Positions 46,456 through 57,040 of a stretch of 64,000 nucleotides of DNA are shown here, in pieces. Under the pieces are notes generated by a model. The model had not been told where the DNA came from. It made no database searches and worked only from the letters and a program-made list of their open reading frames with translations. The stretch's first letter is position 1. Each line of letters opens with the position of its first letter. This stretch comes from Forficula auricularia (Eukaryota; Arthropoda; Insecta; Dermaptera; Forficulidae). A program made the position numbers and the translations under genes. The stretch spans positions 1,122,379 to 1,186,378 of the forward strand of contig JALMQS010000073.1 of NCBI GenBank assembly GCA_024734495.1, written 5' to 3'.

Positions 46456-46889
46456 ACCAATTTATAATTCCAGCAGAAGACACACTCTTTATTGTCTCTT
46501 TCAATAATATTTATGTCTAATGAATTATGGAATTTTTTTAATCCTTCCTCGTTCATTTTTCGCAGCGTTGCTATGATTCATTAACTAAACAATTAAATAT
46601 TCCAGCGCCTCCCATCAATCGCAGAGCCCAAAGGTCGAAAATAATTTTCTCTTCACCTTGTAATATAAAAGTATCTGGAGGCACCGACCGATGCTCGTAA
46701 CTTCTTCCTTCAGTTAAAAGCTTTTATTTTAATATTATTTTTAATTTATAATTCTGATAAAAATGTCGATTTTTATTTGAGAGCCGTTTTCAAATTAAAA
46801 AAAATACAGATATATATTTAGTATTCGCCCACTGTACTCCCCCCCTCCCCCAATAGAACCAAGATACAAATATATATATATAAATAAGT
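46456..46889. other. Repeat scraps
   Basis: AGACACACTCTTTATTGTCT (Penelope end) at 46483, CAGCGCCTCCCATCAATCGC (shared with 59292) at 46602, CCGACCGATGCTCG hairpin remnant at 46684. Confidence 0.5.
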
Positions 46890-47170
46890 ATATTAGCCGC
46901 TCAAATAAAAACTTCATGAACGCCACCTACAGCCAAAATAATAAAACAAGTATAAATTTCAATTTCTTAACTTGCCTACCCATGAAAAATTTCTTAACCT
47001 AACCACATGAAAGATTTTAACCTTTCATTCATAAATTAATTCCTGTGAATCCATTGTAATAGAGTGATGAATGAGGGCATAGGCCACTCGAAACTATAGT
47101 CTCGTTATAAATAAATAAAATTTATAATTCCAGCAGAAGACACACTCTTTTATTGTCTCTTTCAAGCTAT
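46890..47170 (+). repeat. Penelope-type terminal repeat, mutated hammerhead
   Basis: Matches the right arm at 42145-42420. The core at 47064-47070 reads GTGATGA and stem II is disrupted, so not expected to cleave. Confidence 0.8.
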
Positions 47171-47228
47171 ATTCGTTTTGTCTGAAAAATATAAAATAGC
47201 ATACTTTTGATGGTTTTCATTTTCTCTC

Positions 47229-47399
47229 TCATGTCATGACAAGTGAGAGATGGCGACTTGACAACGTCGCAGTAAAATCACTCAATTTTTCCACATCTAA
47301 AAAACTTCCGCAGCTGGTGCATTTAAGATTTTTAGCCAATTCTCTCAACCTAACTATACTGTTTTCATCTGGAATTTCGCATTGAGCTGTTTCATGAAA
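47229..47399 (-). pseudogene. Short fragment with CxxC motif, unidentified
   Basis: 57 codons: FHETAQCEIPDENSIVRL, then RELAKNLKCTSCGSFL and a stop TGA at 47229-47231. The pattern resembles the cysteine domain of some arthropod transposon proteins, but I cannot assign it. Confidence 0.35.
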
Positions 47400-47689
47400 T
47401 TTTTTTTTATTCTTTGTCTTTTAGCGTCGGTAAGAATGCATTGTTGCCAGGTCCGAGAAACGACGTAGTGAAAATATTTTTGCCTTTCTGCGCATGTGAG
47501 AGTAGGGAAAAGAGCGAACTGCATCTGAGCTATATTAGGGAACGTCCTTCAATATAAAACTAAAGATTTGAGCATCATATTTTTTTAAATAGTTGTTGGA
47601 ATGTTTTTTAAAAAATCACTTGCCTTAAAAACCAATGTATATTAAAAGAGAAATAATTTAATTTTTAGGACAAATTCTAGTATTTTAGT

Positions 47690-47785
47690 AGAAATATTTT
47701 TATATTGCCATATCAGAGGGGATTCATCCCCTCAGGAGTAGAACCTGAGAACTAACATGCTTTCCGGAAACTTTAAAACCCACTA
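47690..47785 (-). mobile_element. tRNA-SINE remnant
   Basis: TATTTTAGTAGAAATATTTT, GGATTCATCCCCTCAGGAG and GAACTAACATGCTTTCCGG parallel the piece at 44440-44560. B-box degraded (GGTTCTACTCCT on the minus strand). Confidence 0.5.
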
Positions 47786-48740
47786 ATTGTTCATGACAAT
47801 AAAATTTATTTAAAAAAGAAGATTAAAACTATGTACTATTTTAAAACCCACTACGGAGTCTCTTGGCCATCAAAAATGCCCGCCGAATGTGGGTTTCGCA
47901 GATGACATTAAATAATTTATTATTATTTATTTATTTATTTATACAACCGCTGATTGGTGTAACGAATCTTGAATCTAACTTTTTATTTTTTCTAAATTTA
48001 ATTCTCTAATCGCGTGGCGACCTGAGCACACCAATCGTACTAAATAATACCTAATAATAATAATTTGAGTTTATATAAATACCCCGATAATCATCTTTAA
48101 ATGAGTGGGAAGATTAAACACGTGCCATAAGTCTTGCTCGTTCTCTCGTTTCGCCCATTTTCTAATCATCATTTATCCTTAAGGAAGAAGAAAGGGAACA
48201 TGGGGTTCCCTTTTGCTAATGACGTCATCATTTAACTTAAAGAGCCAACGACAGTAATCTCCTTCTCAAGACTCAAGGCGGCATATACACCACCAACCAC
48301 CCTGTACATTGTAAAATTAAATGGCCTTTTATGATTAACGTCATGCGTTTTTATTACCATCGCCAAAATAATTAATACTTTAACAAAAAATTTAATATAA
48401 ATAATAATTAATATTCTCATTTAATTATTATTTTATATATTATATTAAACCATTCAATGGATATAGTATTCTCTCAAGAATTAATTAATTTCTCCGTTTG
48501 TCTTAATAAATATATAGCAACTGTGAAGCCCACCCTTGGCAGGCCCACGCTGACCAGGGACCTACGCTTCTAAATGTTTCTTAACCTCTGTTAATTCGAA
48601 ATTTTCAAAGCTTAATATTTTTTCTTAATTTTAAATTAAACAATTGAATACTTTTTTAATTCTGACTGGTTTGAAGGCTGAGAAAGAAGAAAAATTTTCA
48701 ATCTCCACTCGATACTGACCCCATGAAAAATAATATTTAT
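47786..48740. other. AT-rich stretch
   Basis: Family D scrap at 47800-47870. GCCCACCCTTGGCAGGCCCAC near 48530 resembles the GC hairpins of other repeats. No gene. Confidence 0.4.
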
Positions 48741-48744
48741 AATT

Positions 48745-48795
48745 AAAAAGACTGATGATGAGGGCCAGGCCTTCAGAAACTATAGTCTCAAACAA
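48745..48795 (+). ncRNA. Hammerhead ribozyme, intact core, diverged family
   Basis: CTGATGA at 48752-48758, stem II TGAGGG/CCTTCA, GAAAC at 48776-48780, TATA loop, GTC at 48785-48787. Followed by AAATAAATAA as in the other Penelope ends. Confidence 0.75.
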
Positions 48796-48843
48796 ATAAA
48801 TAATATATATATATATAAAACTCACCCGTTATATATATATATA

Positions 48844-49219
48844 TGTAATAAAGTTTATTCTTCCCCGTGGGGTTTTGAGAGGTAATTAAAGATTGATTCA
48901 GCTATAAAGAAGAATATATTGTCAGAAATATTATTTACATATATAATACAATATTGTTTGAATGAACATGATTAATTACCTATAAAGAAGAATCAAAATT
49001 CAATGTCCTTTATTTATTCTAAATATAATTTAGAATAATAATATATTTACAGTGTTACAATTATATTCTATTATAATATTAAATTCTTATAAGACTCTAT
49101 ATAATGCTATATTATAAAATGATATCAAAAGACATGTTAAGGTTAGATATTTGATTCTTCTCGTCTCCTTCTGAGGGCGTTCCGTGCTTTGTCATTTTGG
49201 CGTTAATTTCAAATTTACA
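48844..49219 (-). repeat. 3' LTR
   Basis: Sense start TGTAAATTTG, end TTATTACA. The last codons of pol (NLKLTPK, stop at 49192-49194) lie inside this LTR. Confidence 0.92.
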
Positions 49220-52200
49220 TCTCCCCCCAGATTTTCTTCCGCACTGCGGAGATAAGGAAGCAATTTCTTGATATGAAATAGTGTGGCGTTTTTACCTCTT
49301 TTTGCCAGGTTTACTTCGTAAACTGAATTTGAAATTCTTTGAATTATTTTGTACGGACCTCTCCTTACTTTGTCTAGTTTTCTTCTGTTTAACTTGTTTC
49401 CCATTTCTATATAAACCAAATCATTCTTCTTAAACGTATGTTCTTTTCTGTTTTTGCTTAATCTTTTTGCATTTACCTCGAAATTTTTAATGGAGTTTTC
49501 CAGTGCCTTTTTACTGTTTTCTTCTAAGTTTTCTTCTGCCTGCAGACTTTCCGGAACGATCTCCGATCTTTCTCCTCGGAGCAGATAATGCTGGTGGAAA
49601 TCTTGTTATGGAGTGTGTTGTTTTATTGTATTCTTCTATACATTCCTCTGCTATTATTGCCCATGATCTTTTTTTATTCTTCTCACTGTTTATCTTCACT
49701 CTTAATCTGTTAGTTATAGATTGATTTAGCCTTTCATTTAGCCCGTTTGATTCTGGACAGTCAGTACACGTGAATATCATTTTTATGTTCTTTTCTTTTA
49801 AATATTCTTTGAATTCTCTAGAGTTTATTCCCGCGTACTGATCCCCGAGCAGTGTGTCTATTTTGTTCTTTTTCGTGATGGGTTCTATTAGTTTTATGAA
49901 ATCTTTGGCTGTTTGTGTCGTGGATGTTGAACCAAAAACAAATCTTGTGAAGTGATCTACTAAAATATGCATGTATTTTTTTTAGAGTTGTACCCTGTAA
50001 ATCCTCCGATTGTGTCAATTGACATTATCTGATATGGCCTGGTCGCCGGTCCTAATTGCGAGGGATTTCCTAATATTCTGCCTCTTCTGGATTTGCCTTC
50101 GATACAGTCATTGCATTGTTTACAAAATCTTTCTACCATGGCGTCCATATTCTTAAAATAGTATTGCGGTCTTATTTTATTTAACAAGTGCTGCATTCCA
50201 ATATGTCCATAGTATTCGTGGATTTTATTTATTAATTTTTCTCCAAACATTTCCGAAACATATATCCTTGTTCTTTTATTTAGATTTTTAAAACATATAT
50301 TTCCTTTCTTTACTACATTCTTCGAAGTTTCCAGTTCATTTTTATTTCGGATTTGATCATTTACGATGTCCTCCATTGTAACCATGTTTACTACTTTTAG
50401 TACATCTTCTTCATTTTCAAAACTTTCCAGCACCGGATTTCTCGATAGAGCATCCGCCTCTATGTTTGTTTTTCCGGGCTCGTATATAATTTTGAATGAG
50501 TATTGTGAAAGATAGAAAATTAGGTCCCCCAATGGTTCATCCGTTCTGGCCTTTACCTTCAGACTTTCCAGCGGCTTGTGGTCTGTGATTACAGTGAAGT
50601 TTCGATCGAGCAGCCAGTGTTGCCAGTAGACAATGGCTTCTTTAATGGCCAGACATTCCAAAAATATCGCTTTCCTTTTTTTTTGTGTCGGATTTAGCTT
50701 TTTCGAGAAGTAGGCCACTGGGTGGAGAAATCCTTCATCGTCTGCTTGTTTTAACACAGCCCCAATCCCCTCTCCTGATGCATCTGTATATATGAAGACT
50801 TCCTTTTCTGGATTATAAATCAATAGAATAGGACTGGAGCAAAGGAGTCCCTTGACTTTATCGAAAGCTATTTGGCAATCATTGTCCCATTCAAATTTTA
50901 TATCTTTCCTAAGAAGTCTGTGAAGTGGCTCTAACAACTTCACTGAATTTTCTATATATCTGTGGTAAAAGTTTATTTTTCCTAAAAATTGTCTTACATT
51001 CTTTTTATTTTTTGGTTGTTCAAACTTTTTAATTGATATTAAGTTATCATTATATGGTCTTACTTTGCTTCTTTCAATAATATGCCCTAGGTATTTTACT
51101 GAATTCTTTGCCAAATTGCATTTAGATAATTTCAATTTAAAACCTTCTCTCTTCATTGTTTCAATTATCAGTTGAATATGCCTTAGGTGTTCTTCAAATG
51201 TTTCTGAGAATACCAGGATATCATCTATATAATTTATACAAAAGTTACTCAGGTTGTTTCTCCTAATACAATTTGCCAGTATCCTTTGAAAAACACTACT
51301 TGACAATTTTAGTCCAAACGGCAAAACATTCCATTGGTAGTGGCCGCTTTGAGTAATAAAACCAAGCTTTTCCTTGTCTTTATCTCTGATCGGAATTGAC
51401 CAAAACGCAGAATTTATGTCAAACGCTGAGAACCAGTTACAGTCTCCTGCTTTGACAATAATATCTTCTATACGTGGAAAGGGATGTATTTCTGGCACCA
51501 ATAAGGAGTTTATACCTCGATAGTCAACACAAAAACGGGTTTTACTACCCTCATCCTTTTTGAAAACCATGGTGACAGGCGCCGCAAATGGCGAACTTGA
51601 TTCCTCAATTAATGACGATTGCAAAAGTTTTTCTACTTGAGCATCAATTTCTTTTTGGTCGGAAATTGAACACCTATAAGGTTTTTTGTATACGTATTTA
51701 TATTCTTTTAATCTTATTTTAGCTTCTGCATTTTTTACTCTTCCGACATCATATTTATCTTTGGCAAATGCTGATTTATTCTTTTCTAATATATTCATAA
51801 TCTTTTTTCTATTATCTTTATTTAAATGATTCAAATAAGTTTCATATTCTTTTAATTCTATGTATTCGTTAAAGTACATATTACACAATTCATAGTCTTT
51901 TTCTATTTTATTGTTGCAGTTTTCCCAATATATGATATCAGTATCTTTATCTTTCTTTTTACTATTTTCATTGTTTATGTATAAAACTATTTCATTTTCT
52001 TTTTTATTTAAGTTTTTATCTAACTTTTTATCTTCTATCATCTCTTTATTTAATGTAATTTTATTATTCTTAGAGACGTTTTTTTGTAATATTTGTAAAT
52101 TCTCGTCTTGTATTAACTTGAATTTTTTAATGGCATCTAGCCCCAATAATAAATCATACGAAAAATTATCATTCTTAATTACATATACATTTAATGAATC

Positions 52201-52434
52201 TGTTATATTACCTATTTGTAATTCTAATTTTGTTTGCCCATTCACATGATTTATACCGTTTAGAGTTTTGAAAAAAATTTTATCCTTTTCTATATTTTTC
52301 TTTAGTTCATCAATTAATTTACTGTTTGCCAAGGATATATTTGATCCAGTATCATAGACCGCCTTGACTTCTTTATTTTTGCCTATTTTAATTTTTAAAT
52401 TTATTAATGGTATAAATCTGTGGGGCCTATTTAG
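49192..52434 (-). pseudogene. pol: protease, RT, RNase H, integrase with two indels
   Basis: In the -1 frame after gag. Protease with catalytic AVYDTGSNIS (about 52345-52375). RT with RFCVDYRGIN, FSAFDINSAFWSIPI and the catalytic NYIDDILVF. RNase H with FIYTDASGEGIGA, TDHKPLESL and EADALSR. Integrase zinc finger HEYYGHIG ... FCKQCNDC, then SIDTIGG (first catalytic D). In an A8 run at 49976-49983 one base is missing; the frame continues MHILVDHFTRF, LLGDQYAG (second D), DCPESNGLNERL (E). An extra T near 49585 shifts again before the GPYKIIQRISNSVYEV box. PR-RT-RH-IN order defines Ty3/gypsy. Both indels could be sequencing errors. Confidence 0.92.
49220..49230 (-). promoter_or_regulatory. Polypurine tract
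   Basis: CTGGGGGGAGA directly before the 3' LTR (sense). Primes plus-strand DNA synthesis. Confidence 0.85.
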
Positions 52435-53510
52435 TTTTTTTCTTCTCCACTTTCAGTTTTATTTTCGATAATATTTTCATTTAATAATGTTTCTGCAATT
52501 TCAGCATATCTTTTTTTATTAAAGCATAGATTTATTGGGTGATATCTATTTGGCTTTCCTAATTTTTCGCATTTGAAGCAAGGTTTTTTTTCTATTTGCT
52601 TATAATCACTCTTTCTTTTTTCTAAAGCATGTGAGTTTTCTTTTATATTTGTTTTATTAATATAGGAATACTCTGAATCTAATTTCTGTAAAAAGCTTAT
52701 TAAGTAATCTGTTCTTTTTATTTCTAATCTTTCCAATTGGTTTTGAATCTTAATTGGTAATCCAATTACTATATGATTTATTCTTGTTTTTTCTGGCATT
52801 TCGAAATCAGCATCAATTAGCAATTTTTCTTTTTTAATTGCATAGTCTACAAATGAGCCGTTTATATGTTCATATTTATAGGCGTATCTTATTTGAGACC
52901 ATCCTCTTTTTGTAAAAACTAGTAAAAATGAACTAACCCATTCTGGCCATGCATCATGCTCAAATTTTTTTATATTTAGGTCGTACCAATTTTTAGGCGT
53001 TCCATTTAAGAAATATTTTAACGCTTGTATTTTTAATCTATGATTTATTATATTGTTTCTAATACATTCTTTTTCAAACGAATTTATCCATTCACTTGCA
53101 TCTTGATCTCTGCCATAGAATATTTCTAAATTAAACTTTTTTTCTATGTTATGTAGTGCATTAATATTTTCATCGACTTCTATTTCACTATTTTTGGGCG
53201 TGTTAATGGATTCATTATTTACTTCTTCCAATAAACAGCCTTTGAAAATGAAGTTTTCATCTTTATCCATGTATAATGATTTTATCTCAGGCGTCCATGT
53301 TAATTTTATGTTTCTAAAGTTTCCAGATTTTGACATACCTTTGATTGCTGCTTTAGATGCACTTAAGGCTAATATTTCCTGATGCGATTTTTCATCTCTG
53401 AATTCTTTAGGAAATTTATAAGTTGTTTGGTCCTCCGCTGCTTTGATAGAATAAACCGAAATGCCATCCTGTTGAATTTTCTTCACATGGATTATAACCC
53501 TTGTTGTCAT
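52431..53510 (-). CDS. gag-like protein, 359 aa
   Basis: Starts ATG 22 nt after the 5' LTR. N-terminal 100 residues without known domain (MTTRVIIHVKKIQQDG), then a retrotransposon gag domain with LEIFYGRDQDASEWINSF and LKIQALKYFLNGTPKNWYDL, a lysine-rich linker, and one cysteine-histidine motif CFKCEKLGKPNRYHPINLC (C-x2-C-x9-H-x5-C), longer than the canonical zinc knuckle. Ends SGEEKN at TAA 52431-52433. Intact; would package the RNA. Confidence 0.9.
   Translation of the reverse strand: MTTRVIIHVKKIQQDGISVYSIKAAEDQTTYKFPKEFRDEKSHQEILALSASKAAIKGMSKSGNFRNIKLTWTPEIKSLYMDKDENFIFKGCLLEEVNNESINTPKNSEIEVDENINALHNIEKKFNLEIFYGRDQDASEWINSFEKECIRNNIINHRLKIQALKYFLNGTPKNWYDLNIKKFEHDAWPEWVSSFLLVFTKRGWSQIRYAYKYEHINGSFVDYAIKKEKLLIDADFEMPEKTRINHIVIGLPIKIQNQLERLEIKRTDYLISFLQKLDSEYSYINKTNIKENSHALEKRKSDYKQIEKKPCFKCEKLGKPNRYHPINLCFNKKRYAEIAETLLNENIIENKTESGEEKN
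52434..52440 (-). promoter_or_regulatory. -1 frameshift heptamer A AAA AAC
   Basis: In gag phase, A AAA AAC immediately followed by the TAA stop. A -1 slip enters the pol frame (CTA AAT AGG), which is open into the protease. Confidence 0.8.
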
Positions 53511-53521
53511 CTTGCAGGAGT

Positions 53522-53532
53522 GAATTTTGATT
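53522..53532 (-). promoter_or_regulatory. Putative self-primer binding site
   Basis: Sense AATCAAAATTC, starting with the first base after the 5' LTR. No tRNA-type TGG follows the LTR. It is perfectly complementary to GAATTTTGATT at 53680-53690 in the LTR. Confidence 0.7.
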
Positions 53533-53903
53533 TGTAATAAGGTTTATTCTTCCCCGTGGGGTTTTGAGAGGTAATTAAAGATTGATTCAGCTATAAAGAA
53601 GAATATATTGTCAGAAATATTATTTACATATATAATACAATATTGTTTGAATGAACATGATTAATTACCTATAAAGAAGAATCAAAATTCAATGTCCTTT
53701 ATTTATTCTAAATATAATTTAGAATAATAATATATTTACAGTGTTACAATTTATTCTATTATAATATTAAATTCTTATAAGACTCTATATAATGCTATAT
53801 TATAAAATGATATCAAAAGACATGTTAAGGTTAGATATTTGATTCTTCTCGTCTCCTTCTGAGGGCGTTCCGTGCTTTGTCATTTTGGCGTTAATTTCAA
53901 ATT

Positions 53904-53907
<4 letters not shown>
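53533..53907 (-). repeat. 5' LTR
   Basis: 375 bp, about 99% identical to the other LTR by eye. Confidence 0.92.
53680..53716 (-). promoter_or_regulatory. LTR TATA box and predicted transcript start
   Basis: TATATTTA at 53716-53709, then GAATTTTGATT beginning at 53690, 26 nt from the TATA start. If transcription begins there, the RNA 5' end equals the primer needed at 53522-53532. Confidence 0.6.

Positions 53908-53967
<60 letters not shown>
53908..53967. repeat. (TA)n microsatellite
   Basis: About 60 bp directly next to the 5' LTR; (AT)n also flanks the other LTR at 48803-48843. Confidence 0.95.
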
Positions 53968-53971
<4 letters not shown>

Positions 53972-54069
53972 GTTTTTTTATCTTGAGACAGTCTTATAAC
54001 TCAAAAACAGTGCATTATATGAAAAAAAGTTTCAAATAAAAGTTTATTTATATCAGGGGGAAATTAAAC

Positions 54070-54483
54070 TAAGCTATTGTTTGTCGACCTAGAACAAGCT
54101 TTCAAGGGTATTTTGAGGTCAAGCTCTGTTTTTTAAATGGAAACCTATATGTTTCTGTACATATTCTGAATCTGCAAAAAAAGTGAACAAATTTTATTAA
54201 AACTATTTTTTTTATTCGACATCAAATAATAAAAAAATATTAAATCAATTAGATCTCAAAAAAATTCTAATAATTATTTTTAACAATCATTCAACTTAAT
54301 TATCAAATAATTGTGATCAAATATTTAATGAATATTTATTTAATAATTAATTATTTAATCGTTGGACAGAAAAATATAGGGTTCTATTTAAAAAACACAA
54401 CATGATCTTAAAATACCATAGAAAGCTTGTTCTAGGTCGACAAACAATAGCGTGGGTTTGAGAGTAAAACTCTCAAACCCACG
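54070..54483. repeat. Foldback element plus 15-bp hairpin
   Basis: Arms 54075-54140 and 54384-54450 pair (CTATTGTTTGTCGACCTAGA and complement). At 54451-54483 a perfect 15-bp hairpin CGTGGGTTTGAGAGT with AAA loop. A 22-bp palindrome follows at 54684-54705 (GAGCCAGGATT/AATCCTGGCTC). Confidence 0.8.
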
Positions 54484-54758
54484 CGGAGAAACCCGAAAAA
54501 CCTCTAATGACATAGAACCTATCCGCGGAAGCCTCACTGAACATATATATATATATTATTTATTGGGCCTCCGAGGAGCGGGACGCCTCTTACAAGACAA
54601 AAGATTACACAAATTTATTTACAAATATTTCACAATTTCGGGTTCAGAACAAATTAATTCAGATTCAGAGCGGGTGGCTGAGAGAGCCAGGATTAATCCT
54701 GGCTCACATTTCATATTTCTTTTTTTTTTTTTTTTTTTTTTTTATTCACAAAAAATAA

Positions 54759-55310
54759 TCATACGACACCCGCTCTCCATGTTCTTCTGCCGAAAGTGTA
54801 AAAATTAAGAAGAGATCCTCTCATCGCCCTATATGTCAAATCGTTTATTGTTTTTTGGGATATACCCAGGGCGATGAGGGACTCCACCGCTTTATGCCAC
54901 CACACTCCCTTCCACGAGAGTGTGATTGCCTCGACCCTGACCGAGCCCGCCCCGACGCCAAATCGCTCCGCAATGTTATCCACCAGACTGGAGTTGGCCC
55001 TATATTTTTTAATTTTGTTTCGGTGGGCAACACCCAGTCCTGCAAGCGCGGAGACGATCTGGACGTCCAAAACCCACACCACCCCCGCCGCATCCTTTGC
55101 CACGATGTCTGGCTTTCTATTGCCCGCCGAGCTGGAGTACAAGTACTCCAACTCGACACGCATTCCCTTTTTGATCAAATCGTCAATATATATGTACATA
55201 TGTTTATTTGCATCAAGCCGAGGACAACCTCTTTGTTTCTCTTTATTAAATTGAATACTCCTATAGGATAGCTTAAGCGTTGCCTTTGCTGTCAATTTGG
55301 TTGCATAATT
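54759..55310 (-). pseudogene. R2-like LINE C-terminus with restriction-like endonuclease
   Basis: Open frame of about 183 codons from a stop near 55308. KLTAKATLKLSYRS, a degraded zinc motif RGCPRLDANKHMYIY, then the endonuclease RKPDIVAKDAAGVVWVLDVQ with PD...D spacing, and HRNKIKKYRAN with the basic residues. Ends RRTWRAGV at TGA, followed within 15 nt by an A tract (T run 54718-54743). PD-D-K endonuclease after the RT defines the R2/R4/NeSL group. 5'-truncated. Confidence 0.8.
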
Positions 55311-55789
55311 TCAAGGGTCGTTCGTATTTTGCTTATTGGAATAAATTTTATTAAAACTGCGAGAGAAATTAATAATAAAACATTTATTCTTAAGTCTGTG
55401 ACTTATATAACCCTTACTTATGAATATCTTTATTTATTAGTTATATTTCATCGCTAAAAATAAATAAATACCTCTTACGCGAATAACTTAGTGCCAGAGC
55501 AATTTTCTCATGTAATATAATGAAAATCATCAGCTGAGAATTGGAGGGACCAAGTCCACATATCCTTATTTTGTGAAATTGAAGTTCAAAGTGTTCAGAT
55601 CCATTGTTTTAAAATAGACATAGTACACAACTAAAAATACATATGGGACCAAGTGGACTTGGTTCATTTTGCAAAAAGAAAGTCTTGTACATTATGAGTT
55701 AAAATTTTTTAAAAATGGTTCACTACAATTCTCAGCCGACGAATATTAATGAGATTAAAATAACTTTGAAGGAGTTCGGTGTTGGTTCT
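55311..55789. other. AT-rich stretch
   Basis: Nothing recognised after the scrap shared with 28100-28190. Confidence 0.4.
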
Positions 55790-56035
55790 AGGTGAAACAT
55801 TTTAATATAATAATAAAACTTGAGTAAGATACGAGGTAAGTTTCACAAAAAAAGAAATAAAACAAAATTGAGTTTTGAATTCGATATATTTCGGGGGTTA
55901 GCCCATCATCAGGAGTCTAAGAAAACTTTTTCTTAGACTCCTGATGATGGGCTAACCCCGAAATATATGGAATTCAAAACTCAATTTTGTTTTATTTCTT
56001 TTTTTGTGAAACCTACCTCGTATCTTACTCGAGAT
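55790..56035. repeat. Palindrome with head-to-head hammerhead motifs
   Basis: Arms 55845-55925 and 55926-56010 pair almost perfectly. Minus strand: CTGATGA at 55912-55906, stem II GGG/CCC, GAAA at 55892-55889, then TATA and TC, giving an AUC cleavage site. Plus strand: CTGATGA at 55941-55947, same stem, but ATATGG in place of ATATCG, which removes the cleavable base. Begins with GGTGTTGGTTCTAGGTGAAA, as in the 39.9 and 59.0 kb repeats. Confidence 0.75.
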
Positions 56036-56395
56036 TAAAATATTTAATTATCTGAGAGTAGCAGAGTTGTCGATTTTTTAAGCTAGATAGATATATCAAA
56101 GTAGTACCTCACAGTAAATGGTAGGATATTGGGGTTCAATGTAGAAGCTAGGCGGGTTTACAGTGCTCTAAATCGGTTCTATTTCGGGCTTAAGGGATAA
56201 AAGTAGTACTTAAATTTCGACTCGGGTATCCATATGCTTATTTATTGGACCCAATGCTCTTTTTCCCCTCTATTGAGTCATTTCTCTTTTATTGTTAAAA
56301 CGTTCAAACAGATTAGTTGCTAAAAAGTTTCAAAAAGGTTATTTTTTCGATTCCATCCCCTAATTGAAAAGTCACCGCTCGCCACAATATATATA
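56036..56395. other. No gene
   Basis: Nothing recognised. Confidence 0.4.
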
Positions 56396-57040
56396 CATGG
56401 TCCTTATTTTGTGTATTTTCGAGTTTTTACGCTGGCAGAGGCTCATATGGTTCGAAATAAATAAAAAAAAAATATCTTCCAAGTTTCAAGTCCCTATCTC
56501 AATTTTAACCTGTGCCTCAGAGCGATGCAAGTTTCCCATCTAAATAACATGGGGCCTTTGGCATTGAACGATCAATTTTTTATTCCGGCCAAAGCAATAT
56601 TTCAAAAAATTTGAATCTCTGTAAACTTTACCCTTATAATAGTAGCTATCCTTCAGAGTTTTTTCAGATTTGTAGCTATTATAATTTTGGAGTCTATAAC
56701 TTACTAACACTAAGATATGGCAGAATTTTATCTAGCTGTAACTCCAAAATTATTATAACTAAAAATCTGAAAAAACTCTGAAGGATAGCTACTATTAAAA
56801 ATGTAAAGTTTACAGAGATGCAAATTTTTTGAAATATTGCTTGGCCGGAATAAAAAATTGATCGTTCAATGTCAAAACCCCCATGTTATGTAGATGGGAA
56901 ACTTCCATCGCTCTGAGGCACAGGTTAAAATTAAGATAGGGACTTGAAACTTGGAAGATATTTTTTTTATTTATTTCGAACCATATGAGCCTCTGCCAGC
57001 GTAAAAACTCGAAAATACCTAAAATAAGGATCACCGTAAT
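56396..57040. repeat. 640-bp near-perfect palindrome
   Basis: Centre near 56715. Left half GGTCCTTATTTTGTGTATTT, CTGGCAGAGGCTCATATGGT, CCCATCTAAATAACATGG is repeated inverted to 57036. Small differences only. A decayed copy is at 34645-35150. Confidence 0.92.

Larger units (their letters stand above)
48844..53907 (-). mobile_element. Ty3/gypsy LTR retrotransposon, young, 5.06 kb
   Basis: Two LTRs of 376 and 375 bp with TG...CA ends (TGTAATAA...TTTACA on the plus strand) inside a TATA tract, so the target duplication is TA-only and ambiguous. Minus strand order: 5' LTR, self-primer site, gag, protease, RT, RNase H, integrase, polypurine tract, 3' LTR. No envelope gene. LTRs differ at about three positions, so insertion is recent. 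Confidence 0.95.
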
